A stretch of 61,715 bases of DNA from Bacteroidaceae bacterium (GCA_017555845.1 JAFZFO010000004.1:1-61715), one strand, 5' to 3'; positions 53,962-61,675 are shown, numbered from the stretch's first letter. The notes: generated from the letters alone by a model not told the origin. Program-made: numbers and translations.

Positions 53962-54315
53962 ATGGGATTTAGAGCCGATATTGAAAATATATCAAAGGAT
54001 GCTCTTGAGTATTTGAAGAGGGGCATAGATGGATGCAAATTGAGTCTGATTGAGAATCTGTCGCTTTTGTTCGGTGATATCATCTGCTTTTTTGTACTGT
54101 CTATGCTCCTCTTTGTTGCCTATCTGGCACTGATGGTGGCTATTGTCATTATGTTGTTGCCTGTGATTGGTCTGCCGTTGGCAATTGTTGCAGTAGCACT
54201 GTTGCTGTTTATTACGGCAATGGTGCTGTATGTGCTGAGGGAGCATCTTTTTGCAGACAGGATGGTAAAGCGTTTTGCAAAAATGTTTTTTGAGGAGAAG
54301 GGAGATGAAAAGTGA
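53962..54315 (+). CDS. Phage holin superfamily III-like membrane protein
   Basis: This 117-residue protein has two long membrane helices (about 38-62 and 66-92) after an amphipathic N-terminus (IENISKDALEYLKRGIDGCKL). It resembles the holin_3_6 / DUF1469 group, which is chromosomal and not necessarily phage derived. It follows the YtxH gene after 25 bp and overlaps the next small gene by 11 bp. In Bacteroidales this trio is typical and its role is unknown. Confidence 0.8.
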   Translation: MGFRADIENISKDALEYLKRGIDGCKLSLIENLSLLFGDIICFFVLSMLLFVAYLALMVAIVIMLLPVIGLPLAIVAVALLLFITAMVLYVLREHLFADRMVKRFAKMFFEEKGDEK

Positions 54316-54520
54316 TTTGGTAAGGATAACTTCGTTACGGGAGCTACGTACTGCACGCCAGGCAAATGAGAGGGCGCGCATGGCTGCATGTGAAAGGATG
54401 AAAAATAGGATAGATGAGGTGTTATCATTCGGCGGACTCTTTCTTGCGATAGTCAAGGAGTGTACTCCAATGGGCGTGAAAAGCGTAATAGAGAGAGTAT
54501 TTTCTTGTTTGAAGGAATAA
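54305..54520 (+). CDS. Small hypothetical protein of the YtxH cluster
   Basis: This 71-residue protein is basic at its N-terminus (LRELRTARQANERARMAACERMK) and has a short hydrophobic segment (SFGGLFLAIVK). ATG 54305 overlaps the end of the holin-like gene by 11 bp, supporting coupled translation. No domain is recognised. Confidence 0.65.
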   Translation: MKSDLVRITSLRELRTARQANERARMAACERMKNRIDEVLSFGGLFLAIVKECTPMGVKSVIERVFSCLKE

Positions 54521-54557
54521 TAAAGCCTTTTTATACTGCTTGCTGAACTTTTTTTTA

Positions 54558-54565
54558 TAGTTTTG
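54558..54565 (+). promoter_or_regulatory. Promoter -7 box of the GNAT gene
   Basis: TAGTTTTG matches TAnnTTTG; transcription would begin near 54572, about 18 nt before the proposed TTG start at 54590. Confidence 0.5.
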
Positions 54566-54589
54566 TATAGAACTATGAAATATTGAGCT

Positions 54590-55105
54590 TTGGCAAGACG
54601 CACAACCAACATAAACATACGCAAGGCGACAAGCGATGACGTTCCGGCGCTGATGCACTTATTTGAGTGTGCAAAGGCCATTATGCGTGCAAGTGGCAAC
54701 TTGCACCAATGGGGTGTAGGGTATCCGTCGGTCGATGTTGTGAGGCGTGATATTGAACAGGGGGTGTGTTATGTGGCAACTGATGGCGTAGATGGAGAAA
54801 TTGAGGCTACAATGGCGTTCATTGAAGGACCGGATCCTACGTATTCATATATTGAAAACGGAGCGTGGTTGAACGATGAACCGTATCATGTCATACATCG
54901 CATCGCTGTTGCCACACCGGGCAATGGGTATGCCAAGAATCTGCTTGATTGGGCATTCGGGCATACCGGAACAATCCGTATAGACACGCATCGTGACAAT
55001 GTCATAATGCGACACGTACTTGGCGAATACGGATTTGGATATTGTGGTGTGATCTATCTTGCAAATGGCGATGCACGTGATGCTTATCAGCTTACAATAA
55101 GCTGA
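54590..55105 (+). CDS. GNAT family N-acetyltransferase
   Basis: This 171-residue acetyl-CoA-dependent transferase starts NINIRKATSDDVPALMHLF; the acetyl-CoA loop is VATPGNGYAKNLLDWAF near residues 110-125. It carries a GYCGVIYL beta-strand at the end, typical of Bacteroidales GNATs. The only in-frame start that retains the whole first strand is TTG 54590. Substrate unknown. It is followed by repeat sequence, then the MATE gene. Confidence 0.87.
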   Translation: MARRTTNINIRKATSDDVPALMHLFECAKAIMRASGNLHQWGVGYPSVDVVRRDIEQGVCYVATDGVDGEIEATMAFIEGPDPTYSYIENGAWLNDEPYHVIHRIAVATPGNGYAKNLLDWAFGHTGTIRIDTHRDNVIMRHVLGEYGFGYCGVIYLANGDARDAYQLTIS

Positions 55106-55275
55106 AATGTTAAAACGGAAAACGGAAAGCTGCGAGTTGGCGATAATCACACGTTTCTACCTTTAATCACGCTGTCGTGTGCTTAAACCTCGGCCTCACT
55201 CGTTGCGTGTGTGAGCAGGCTTCAACCCTCTCGTTTTTACAAGTTTTCACCTTTCACCTTTCAGTTTTCAGTTTC
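55106..55275. repeat. Intergenic dispersed-repeat sequence before the MATE gene
   Basis: This 170-bp stretch contains gttaaaacggaaaacgg, aaacctcgg and ttttcacctttcacctttc, which are the reverse-complement words of the 49040-49275 repeat region. A partial stem uses cacgctgtcgtg at about 55169-55180. No gene is present. Confidence 0.5.
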
Positions 55276-55313
55276 AATTGTTATTTTTGCGGTAAATAGC
55301 AAAAATAACAATT
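55276..55313 (+). promoter_or_regulatory. Perfect inverted repeat covering the MATE promoter and leader
   Basis: 15-bp perfect arms aattgttatttttgc (55276-55290) and gcaaaaataacaatt (55299-55313) are separated by 8 bp and the right arm abuts the ATG at 55314. The left arm includes a -7 box TATTTTTG (55282-55289). This is either an operator for a dimeric regulator or an mRNA hairpin next to the start codon. Confidence 0.65.
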
Positions 55314-56669
55314 ATGGCAGGCAGAGACGATATAGATTTTGGAACCGCGAAGATATCGAGACTTTTTACAAAGATGTTCATTCCAACTCTGTTGGGAATG
55401 GTCAGCTGGTCATTGCTGACTGTGATTGACGGTGTTTTTGTGGGCCGTGGAGTAGGCAGCAACGGAATTGCGGCAATCAATATATGTTATCCTATTTTCC
55501 TTTTGCTTACAGGTTTTGCACTTATGGTGGGAATGGGTGCTTCAGTGGTGGCATCAATCCATTTGTCGCAGAACAATGTCAAAGCGGCACGCATAAACGT
55601 GACACAGGCAGTGTGGTTCTCTACATTTGTTGTAGTGGGAGCGATGCTGGCCGTAATGCTGGCTCCTGAGCAGTTGGCATATATGCTCGGCGCATCGGAA
55701 ACGCTGATGCCTTTGGTGAGGGACTATATGGTTTACCTTATCCCTTCGGGTATCATGCAGATGTGGTCTGTGGTGGGTCTGTTTGTCATTCGCCTGGATG
55801 GCTCGCCCAAATATGCAATGTGGTGCAACGTTGTACCGGCTGTACTCAACATCTTCTTTGACTGGCTTTTCATCTTCCCGCTTGGTATGGGTGTGAAGGG
55901 TGCTGCAATTGCATCGGCTATAAGTACGGTTATCGGTGGTTTGATGGCTTTCGTGTATTTGGTAAAATATGCACGTACGTTGAAGATGAGCGGAGTGAAG
56001 ATGTCGCCCGTCAGTCTGACACTTTCTATAAGAAATATCGCCTATCAATGCAAGATCGGATTCTCGGCTCTGCTTGGCGAAGTTACAATGGCATTGTTGC
56101 TGTTTGCCGGTAACTTTGTGTTTATGAAGCATCTTGGCGATGCCGGTGTGGGCGCTTATGGCGTTGCGTGTTACTATACGCCGTTTGTCTTTATGTTCGG
56201 TAATTCAATAGCGCAATCGGTACAGCCCATTGTGAGCTATAACTATGGACTTGGACGATGGGACAGAGTGAACAAAACTCTTTCAATCTCGCTGCGCGCA
56301 GCAGTGCTCAGTTCTCTTGTCTCAATTGTGGCATTTACGCTTTTCCCACAGCACCTTGTGCACCTGTTCATTGGCGATAGTGACCCGGCTGCACAGATTG
56401 CCATTGCCGGCTTCCCATATTTTGCAACAGGCTTCCTGTTTTTTATCACTAACCTGGTTGTGATAGGCTTTTTACAGAGTATAAAGAAATCGGCCCCAGC
56501 GACACTCTTTGCATTGTTGCGTGGAGTGGTGTTCCTGTTTCCGGCATTCTTCCTTTTGCCCGAAGTACTTGGAGTTAAAGGTATATGGCTTGCACTGCCG
56601 CTGTCGGAGTTGTTGACTTTTATTGTTGTGGTGTGCTATGCCTTTGTAGTCCGCAAGAGAAAGGTATAG
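55314..56669 (+). CDS. MATE family efflux transporter
   Basis: This 451-residue membrane protein has 12 predicted helices in two halves. LFTKMFIPTLLGMVSWSLLT and IDGVFVGRGVGSNGIAAINI (contiguous in the protein, split here) are typical MATE N-terminal motifs; AQSVQPIVSYNYGLGRWDRV is the second-half counterpart. It likely exports drugs or organic cations driven by Na+ or H+. The substrate is unknown. A symmetrical element over its promoter suggests tight control. Confidence 0.92.
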   Translation: MAGRDDIDFGTAKISRLFTKMFIPTLLGMVSWSLLTVIDGVFVGRGVGSNGIAAINICYPIFLLLTGFALMVGMGASVVASIHLSQNNVKAARINVTQAVWFSTFVVVGAMLAVMLAPEQLAYMLGASETLMPLVRDYMVYLIPSGIMQMWSVVGLFVIRLDGSPKYAMWCNVVPAVLNIFFDWLFIFPLGMGVKGAAIASAISTVIGGLMAFVYLVKYARTLKMSGVKMSPVSLTLSIRNIAYQCKIGFSALLGEVTMALLLFAGNFVFMKHLGDAGVGAYGVACYYTPFVFMFGNSIAQSVQPIVSYNYGLGRWDRVNKTLSISLRAAVLSSLVSIVAFTLFPQHLVHLFIGDSDPAAQIAIAGFPYFATGFLFFITNLVVIGFLQSIKKSAPATLFALLRGVVFLFPAFFLLPEVLGVKGIWLALPLSELLTFIVVVCYAFVVRKRKV

Positions 56670-56850
56670 TAGCAAATCAAAAAGAATGATTATTGAAACT
56701 AAGGTCTAACGGTAGCTTTTACCCTTAATCTTTGATTGTACATTCTTTTAAATTCTTTCAATCTTGTACTTTTTGAAAAAAAAGTACCAAAAATATCGGC
56801 ACACGGGCGCATCATTGCAATGATTTATTCATTGGCATGTTTCGCGGACT
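56670..56850. other. Gap with hairpin-associated repeat motif
   Basis: This 181-bp gap between the convergent MATE gene and the membrane-protein gene holds a hairpin with 9-bp arms gtacttttt (56766-56774) and aaaaagtac (56779-56787), followed by cggcacacggg (56797-56807). The same arrangement occurs at 215-259. It is a dispersed noncoding motif. Confidence 0.5.
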
Positions 56851-57564
56851 TTATCGCTGCCACCCCTCGACGCGGTACACCTTTTCCATCAGTTTGCGTT
56901 CCTTGCCTGTCTTGGCATCGTTGTGCCAAACCTCGATGCGAGCGGCGTAGTAATCGCCCCAATCACCGGGATAGATTTTGAAGCACTGCTTTTCAACTAC
57001 TTTTGAGAATGAAGTGGTAGAGGGTGTTGCTACCATGCTTGCGGCCGAAATGCGCTCGGGCGAGAGCGGTATGTTTTCAGTTGCCTCGTAGCAACGCAGG
57101 AATACTTCACCTTCTTCAAGTGCGGGGTAATAGAAGTCGTATGTGTACATTCCTCCTTGAAAGTCGTTCCAGATTTGCAGCCAGGTGTTAGATGCAATGC
57201 TGTCGATGGGGCAGGGCAGTTCTTCTCTTTCTTCAAAAGGAATATTGTATGCCAATGTGGTTGGTATGGGGTGCTCCTTGCCAAAATCATCAGGGCCGGG
57301 GTTGAACATTTGTTCTATACCTATGCATAACAAGTAGATAAAATAGATTACCGTCAGCGCTCCCAATATGAACGAAAACAGAAATCTCCACCACTTTTTG
57401 AATATGAGCAGCAGAACCCACGTCACGATCATTGCCACGAATGTCAGGAGTGATGAAATAGCCCAGAAATGTGGCGTTGTTAAAACGCATTTGATGGGAA
57501 TAAACAGCGATGCAGCAAAAAGCACTGGAAACAGCCACCAGAATCTATTGATGAAGTTTTTCAT
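56851..57564 (-). CDS. Membrane protein of unknown function
   Basis: This 237-residue protein has four predicted helices in residues 1-95 (FWWLFPVLFAASLFIPI, FWAISSLLTFVAMIVTWVLLL as two, then FLFSFILGALTVIYFIYLL), followed by a soluble domain of about 140 residues rich in Trp and Tyr (YYPALEEGEVFLRCYEATE, WGDYYAARIEVWH). I do not recognise a family. It is a single gene, and lies between the MATE gene and the right-end accessory cassette. Confidence 0.6.
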   Translation of the reverse strand: MKNFINRFWWLFPVLFAASLFIPIKCVLTTPHFWAISSLLTFVAMIVTWVLLLIFKKWWRFLFSFILGALTVIYFIYLLCIGIEQMFNPGPDDFGKEHPIPTTLAYNIPFEEREELPCPIDSIASNTWLQIWNDFQGGMYTYDFYYPALEEGEVFLRCYEATENIPLSPERISAASMVATPSTTSFSKVVEKQCFKIYPGDWGDYYAARIEVWHNDAKTGKERKLMEKVYRVEGWQR

Positions 57565-57703
57565 AGTTTTGTTTGTGTTTTGATTTTTTAATAAAACGCG
57601 CCCATTGTGAGTTTATTGCCATAAAGGAAGTTAAAGAATATTAATGCGGACGTAAAATATTTAAGTGGTCAAAAGTTTTTTTAAGCTATGCCATTATTTG
57701 GCG

Positions 57704-57722
57704 TAGGTTTGCTATATATTTG
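57704..57722 (+). promoter_or_regulatory. Overlapping promoter boxes of the WYL gene
   Basis: TAGGTTTG at 57704-57711 and TATATTTG at 57715-57722 both match TAnnTTTG. The second would start transcription near 57729, about 28 nt before the ATG at 57757. Confidence 0.5.
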
Positions 57723-57756
57723 CGATAAACTATGAAATTCGCGAAAAATTCCAACT

Positions 57757-58698
57757 ATGAACAATGACAAAGGGCAAGGCTTGATGAACAAATATGTGTG
57801 GGTAATAGAAACCATACATAGACACAAGAAACTTTCGTTCAGGGAACTGAATGAACTGTGGCTCAATGATGATATAAGCATGGGGGTAGAACTTCCTAAA
57901 CGTACATTCGATAACTGGAGATATGCCATCTGGGATATATTTGGGCTGAACATTTCAAACGAGCAAAAGGGTAGATACCGTTATTTTATTGAGAACGAGG
58001 AGGACATAACCGGCAATGGCCTTTCATCGTGGCTTTACAGCACGCTAAGCATTGCGAATACACTTTCCGGCAGCCAAAGTATAAAAGAACGTATTCTGCT
58101 TGAAAACATACCATCGGGGCAAGAGTACCTGCAGCCGATTATTGATGCAATGAAAGCAAACCTACAGCTGAATATCACTTACAAGAGTTATTGGAGTGAT
58201 GAAGAGTGCTGTTTTGATGTAAAACCTTATTGCGTAAAGCTATTCAAGCAGCGCTGGTATATGGTTGCGAAAAGCACTCACGCTTATTACAATGACAAGC
58301 CGCCGATGATTTATTCACTTGATAGAATATTGCAGCTTACGGTAAAGCAAGAAACATTTGAAATGCCGGCAGATTGGAATGCGCAGGAGTATTTTGAGGG
58401 GTGCTTCGGTGTTTGCCGCAGTATTGATATTGAACTCGTGAGATTGAAGGTGTCGGCAAAGCAAGCGAATTATATACGCGACCTGAAACTACACGATACA
58501 CAGGAAGAGGTTGAACACAACGATAAATTCAGTATATTTACATACCGCTTACGCCCGGAATATGACTTCCAACAGGAACTGCTACGCCATGGCGAAGATG
58601 TTGAAGTACTTGAACCGCAGTGGCTGCGCGAAGAGATAGCCGGGAAAGCAAAGCTGATGTGGGAAAAGTATGAGAGTGAAAAGAGAATGGGAGAATAA
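57757..58698 (+). CDS. WYL-domain transcriptional regulator
   Basis: This 313-residue protein has an N-terminal DNA-binding region (KLSFRELNELWLNDDISMGVELPKRTFDNWR, abbreviated to about residues 25-55, winged-helix-like) and a central WYL domain of about residues 130-200, with the signature RWYMVAK (the usual WYL reads WYM here) and PPMIYSLDRI. The C-terminal WCX-like part follows. WYL proteins sense ligands such as nucleotides and often repress or guide defence-island genes. It is 17 bp upstream of the nuclease gene and likely controls it. ATG 57784 is an alternative start. Confidence 0.88.
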   Translation: MNNDKGQGLMNKYVWVIETIHRHKKLSFRELNELWLNDDISMGVELPKRTFDNWRYAIWDIFGLNISNEQKGRYRYFIENEEDITGNGLSSWLYSTLSIANTLSGSQSIKERILLENIPSGQEYLQPIIDAMKANLQLNITYKSYWSDEECCFDVKPYCVKLFKQRWYMVAKSTHAYYNDKPPMIYSLDRILQLTVKQETFEMPADWNAQEYFEGCFGVCRSIDIELVRLKVSAKQANYIRDLKLHDTQEEVEHNDKFSIFTYRLRPEYDFQQELLRHGEDVEVLEPQWLREEIAGKAKLMWEKYESEKRMGE

Positions 58699-58715
58699 TA
58701 ACTATTATCATACTT

Positions 58716-60059
58716 ATGGAAAGCATAATAACTGATACACAAAAATTTGAAGACTATTCTTCAATTTTATCATTAGCAGAAAAGTATGTTGCCAAAAAAC
58801 ATGAAGTAATAAACAAATATCCTTATCATGTAAATCCCATTGAAGAATTACATGCTAAAGAAACTGCCAACAGCCGCATACTTTGTGCTATGCTACGTTA
58901 CCAACACAATGGGGAATATAAAATTTTGAAGAGCTTTGCAAGAAAGTTTATCACTGAATTTAACTCAAAATTAGATATAGGAACAAATCCTATAATTGAG
59001 GCCGAACAATATCGAATAGACTTATCAGTGCGTGAGCCTGGCAAGTATGCTCTTATTTTTGAAAATAAGATTCACGATGCAGTATTACAAAAAAACCAGT
59101 TAGCTCGATACATAAGAAAGCTGCAAACGGAGGAAGGGTTTAGACTTGATCAAATATATATTGTCTTTTTGCCATCTTCAAAAGACTACGAACCAAATGA
59201 TTGTAGCTGGCACGATTGGGAGGAGTGCTGTGACAAGTGCAATCAACAAGAATGCTCATTGAAGTACAAAAAACCAAAACTTCGCGAGGATTTTAAGAAT
59301 CGTTATCACACAGTCACATTTCGAGAGAATGTATTGAATTGGTTAAAAGAGGATGTTTTGCTTTCCGTGAACGAAAATGAGGTATTATTAAGATCGTCTG
59401 TGATACTTTATATTGACTATTTGGAAGGCCTCTTTGAATTAAGAACAAACGAAAAAGAAATGTATATGGAAATAAAAGATTTTATTGTTGAGAGATTAAA
59501 TCTTAACGATGAGGACCTAGAGGGTAAAATAAATGTCTTGCAGAAGAAAAAAGAAAACATTGAGAAACTAAATGGAGAGATTGAGAAACTGAGAGTTTTC
59601 TATATGCAGGAGCTAATAAAAGAGAAATTGGAACCTATTGTTGAAAATATTGCAAAATCCAAAGATTTGCAGTATGATTTGAGGATTTGTTATGATGAAA
59701 ATCGTATGTTTTGCATAGGTTTCAAAAAAGGAGATTGGGATTTGTATATTCTTTTTGATTGCTTTACGACTTACGGAATGACCTTTTATATTGGTAAACA
59801 TTTTTTGGAACCTATTAGTGGATATTCATGTCATAAATGTATAAATGGATGGAATGTTGATGATGATAAAGAAAAATATCCTCACGGATGGGAGTGGTTG
59901 AAAAAATACGAAAATAAAATATTAGATTTGCACCGTGATGTAACAGTAGATGATGGTGCTGAATTTAAAAGATTTTTAGAAGACAAATTGTATCGTACTC
60001 TTAAAGAGATAGAAGGGCATCCTAATGAAATAACTATGAAAATCTCTAGTTCTCAATAA
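58716..60059 (+). CDS. PD-(D/E)XK nuclease superfamily protein
   Basis: This 447-residue protein has a PD-(D/E)XK (PF14281-like) core: ANSRILCAMLRYQ at 51-63, then Asp102 in RIDLSV and Glu116-x-Lys118 in IFENKI, followed by QKNQLARYI. These are the D and E-x-K metal and catalytic residues. A cysteine-rich stretch (ECCDKCNQQEC) near 170-185 is a possible zinc site. Residues 255-300 are coiled-coil-like (KKKENIEKLNGEIEKL). The C-terminal 140 residues are a distinct alpha/beta domain (FCIGFKKGDWDLYILFD). The nucleotides are AT-rich compared with the core genes, which suggests acquisition. Likely a DNA-cleaving effector. It ends at a strong terminator. Confidence 0.85.
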   Translation: MESIITDTQKFEDYSSILSLAEKYVAKKHEVINKYPYHVNPIEELHAKETANSRILCAMLRYQHNGEYKILKSFARKFITEFNSKLDIGTNPIIEAEQYRIDLSVREPGKYALIFENKIHDAVLQKNQLARYIRKLQTEEGFRLDQIYIVFLPSSKDYEPNDCSWHDWEECCDKCNQQECSLKYKKPKLREDFKNRYHTVTFRENVLNWLKEDVLLSVNENEVLLRSSVILYIDYLEGLFELRTNEKEMYMEIKDFIVERLNLNDEDLEGKINVLQKKKENIEKLNGEIEKLRVFYMQELIKEKLEPIVENIAKSKDLQYDLRICYDENRMFCIGFKKGDWDLYILFDCFTTYGMTFYIGKHFLEPISGYSCHKCINGWNVDDDKEKYPHGWEWLKKYENKILDLHRDVTVDDGAEFKRFLEDKLYRTLKEIEGHPNEITMKISSSQ

Positions 60060-60087
60060 TAAAATATCCTTAATATTTATTTCTCTC

Positions 60088-60125
60088 GACCTCTGCCACA
60101 GCTTGGCAGAGGTCTTTTCTTCTTT
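60088..60125 (+). terminator. Terminator between nuclease and zincin genes
   Basis: A perfect 11-bp stem (gacctctgcca at 60088-60098, tggcagaggtc at 60104-60114) with a 5-nt loop is followed by TTTTCTTCTTTT. It lies 29 bp past the nuclease stop and 24 bp before the next start. It would separate the downstream genes unless there is readthrough; no clear TAnnTTTG box is seen for them. Confidence 0.85.
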
Positions 60126-60148
60126 TGTACGGAATTAATTTATGTAGT

Positions 60149-60550
60149 ATGAAAGTACAAGGAAAAACAACTGAAGATTTGAAAGCAATGCTTCTTGCTA
60201 TATATGATTGCAAGTTGCCTTTTGCTATTAGAATCTCAAAAAGAAAATGTAAAAGAATTCTTGCGTCATATACGCATCGAAATTCTACAATAACTATCTA
60301 TGACCTGAAAGGAACGGCCGATATTGTGCAGGTAGCGATACACGAATATGCGCACCATATAAATAGGACAGAGTGGTGGAATGGCGCCGCGCCTATGTCA
60401 AAATTTGAAACATCCCACGGGTATCGGTTCTGGTTCCTTTACAGTAGATTAGTGGAACTTGCAAATGAGAAAGGATATGCAGTCAAACCACATTATTACG
60501 GCAGAGCTGGGATTTCGTTTAAAAAGGAAATTTTAGGAATATGGGAATGA
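60149..60550 (+). CDS. HExxH zincin-like metallopeptidase domain protein
   Basis: This 133-residue protein has VAIHEYAHHIN with a consensus HExxH zinc site (His65, Glu66, His69) and a third candidate ligand in SHGYRFWFLYSRLVEL (His90). The HExxH...HGxxFW spacing resembles SprT-like and YgjP-like minimal zincins. It should be a small cytoplasmic metalloprotease with no signal peptide. ATG 60149 is preferred over the frame start at 60125. It overlaps the FtsZ-like gene by 4 bp (ATGA at 60547-60550), so the two products are probably made together. Confidence 0.8.
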   Translation: MKVQGKTTEDLKAMLLAIYDCKLPFAIRISKRKCKRILASYTHRNSTITIYDLKGTADIVQVAIHEYAHHINRTEWWNGAAPMSKFETSHGYRFWFLYSRLVELANEKGYAVKPHYYGRAGISFKKEILGIWE

Positions 60551-61500
60551 AAATTATTAAAGAAAAAAAAGAATTTGGTTTGTCAGATGTACTGATTGTT
60601 GGTGTAGGCGGTGGCAGTGGTAACATCATTAGTGACCTTGTTGGTTGGGGTATAGGTATTGATACCGCAGTTGTTGATAATACTGAACAACCCGATATTG
60701 ATGCATTATTAAATGAGGAAATACGAACGGTATTTATTGTAACTTGTCTTGGTGGTGAATATGGCTCAGCCGTTGCACCACAGATTGCTGCCGAATGCAG
60801 GAAAAGAAAACTAAGGACTATCGGTGTTGCTACATTGCCGTTTGAGTTTGAAGGTAGCGTGAAGGCACAGCGTGCGAAGGATGCCGCAAATGAACTTGCA
60901 AAGAATTGTGATTCCCTTAACCTTGTACATAATGAAATAATGTTGAAGAGCAATCAAGGCATTGCTGTAAATGAAGCATTTAAGGATATCGACATCTGCA
61001 TTCATGAGATTGTCACCAAAGAACTTTATTCAGTCCCTGAGTGGTTTTTTGGTGTAAGTCGTGGGTATGTTCTCAAGTGTTGGTTTAAGAAGTTTTTCGG
61101 GTGGTTACATAAGAATGATGGGGCTTTGGTTTGTAAATCTTTCAAAGAGAATGATTATAAGATAACCCGTTTGTGCATTGATATTGTGGAGCGGAAAGCC
61201 AAGAAGATTATGGGAAAAGAGTGGTTCCGTCACCTTGGAGACCACATAAAGTTTATAGCTTTGTGTAATACTATAATACATGAACTTATTGAAGAAAGTG
61301 GTTCGTTTTTATTGTGTGATAAAATTGTGAGTGATGTACTGACTATCACTAGAATATGGCCTATTGAAAGTTGGCTGCAATACTATGAAGAAGTAGATTA
61401 TAGCAAAATAGACGAACTTGAAAATGCACATAAGGCAAGTGCTAGAATATGTAAAAGAAAAAGAGAATTGCTCTCCTCGTTGAACAATGCTACCGAGTAA
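60547..61500 (+). CDS. Divergent FtsZ/tubulin-superfamily protein
   Basis: This 317-residue protein has an FtsZ-like N-terminal GTPase domain: VLIVGVGGGSGNII at about residues 15-28 (T1 loop, FtsZ GVGGGGGN) and VFIVTCLGGEYGSAVAP at about 62-78 (T4 loop, FtsZ GGGTGTG altered to GGEYGSA). VATLPFEFEGSVKAQRAKDA at about 94-113 and SLNLVHNE match the FtsZ PFxFEG helix and the base-binding Asn. The segment between strands 2 and 3 is shorter than in FtsZ, and the C-terminal half (160-317) has no T7 NxDxxD loop. GTP binding is plausible; polymerisation and hydrolysis are uncertain. It overlaps the zincin gene by 4 bp. Confidence 0.82.
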   Translation: MKIIKEKKEFGLSDVLIVGVGGGSGNIISDLVGWGIGIDTAVVDNTEQPDIDALLNEEIRTVFIVTCLGGEYGSAVAPQIAAECRKRKLRTIGVATLPFEFEGSVKAQRAKDAANELAKNCDSLNLVHNEIMLKSNQGIAVNEAFKDIDICIHEIVTKELYSVPEWFFGVSRGYVLKCWFKKFFGWLHKNDGALVCKSFKENDYKITRLCIDIVERKAKKIMGKEWFRHLGDHIKFIALCNTIIHELIEESGSFLLCDKIVSDVLTITRIWPIESWLQYYEEVDYSKIDELENAHKASARICKRKRELLSSLNNATE

Positions 61501-61517
61501 CAGAAATTATAAAATAT

Positions 61518-61601
61518 ATGGAAGAACAAACAACAGTCGGGTTTTATGCTTTTATATGCTGCTATTTCAAGGATAGGTTACCTGGACAAAAAGTAGGATG
61601 A
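61518..61601 (+). pseudogene. Gene truncated by the insertion-sequence end
   Basis: An ATG 18 nt after the FtsZ-like stop begins a frame MEEQTTVGFYAFICCYFKD whose 19 native codons end at 61574; the frame then runs 8 codons into the inverted repeat (RLPGQKVG) and stops at 61599-61601. The spacing and the coding-like composition suggest the next gene of the cassette, interrupted by the IS. The remainder is not in the window and its product cannot be named. Confidence 0.6.
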
Positions 61602-61652
61602 TTTGAGTTGAAAAAACTCTTATTGGACAAAAAGTAGGATGATTCCCTCAGC
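61575..61652. repeat. Right arm of 78-bp terminal inverted repeat, probable IS end
   Basis: This arm is the exact reverse complement of 1-78, with two copies of ggacaaaaagtaggatgat 41 bp apart. The junction with native sequence is at about 61575, where it interrupts the gene after the FtsZ-like gene. Confidence 0.75.
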
Positions 61653-61675
61653 AGAGCGCGCTCTGCTGAGGGAAT
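61642..61675. other. Perfect 34-bp palindrome in the IS end
   Basis: A loopless 17-bp-arm palindrome (half-site attccctcagcagagcg) overlaps the inner edge of the inverted repeat. It lies just after the stop of a minus-strand gene, so it may act as its transcription terminator; it could also be an assembly fold-back. Confidence 0.6.

Noticed and set aside
53962-54315. Prophage holin
   Set aside because: No other phage genes nearby; the YtxH/holin-like trio is a normal chromosomal cluster in Bacteroidales.
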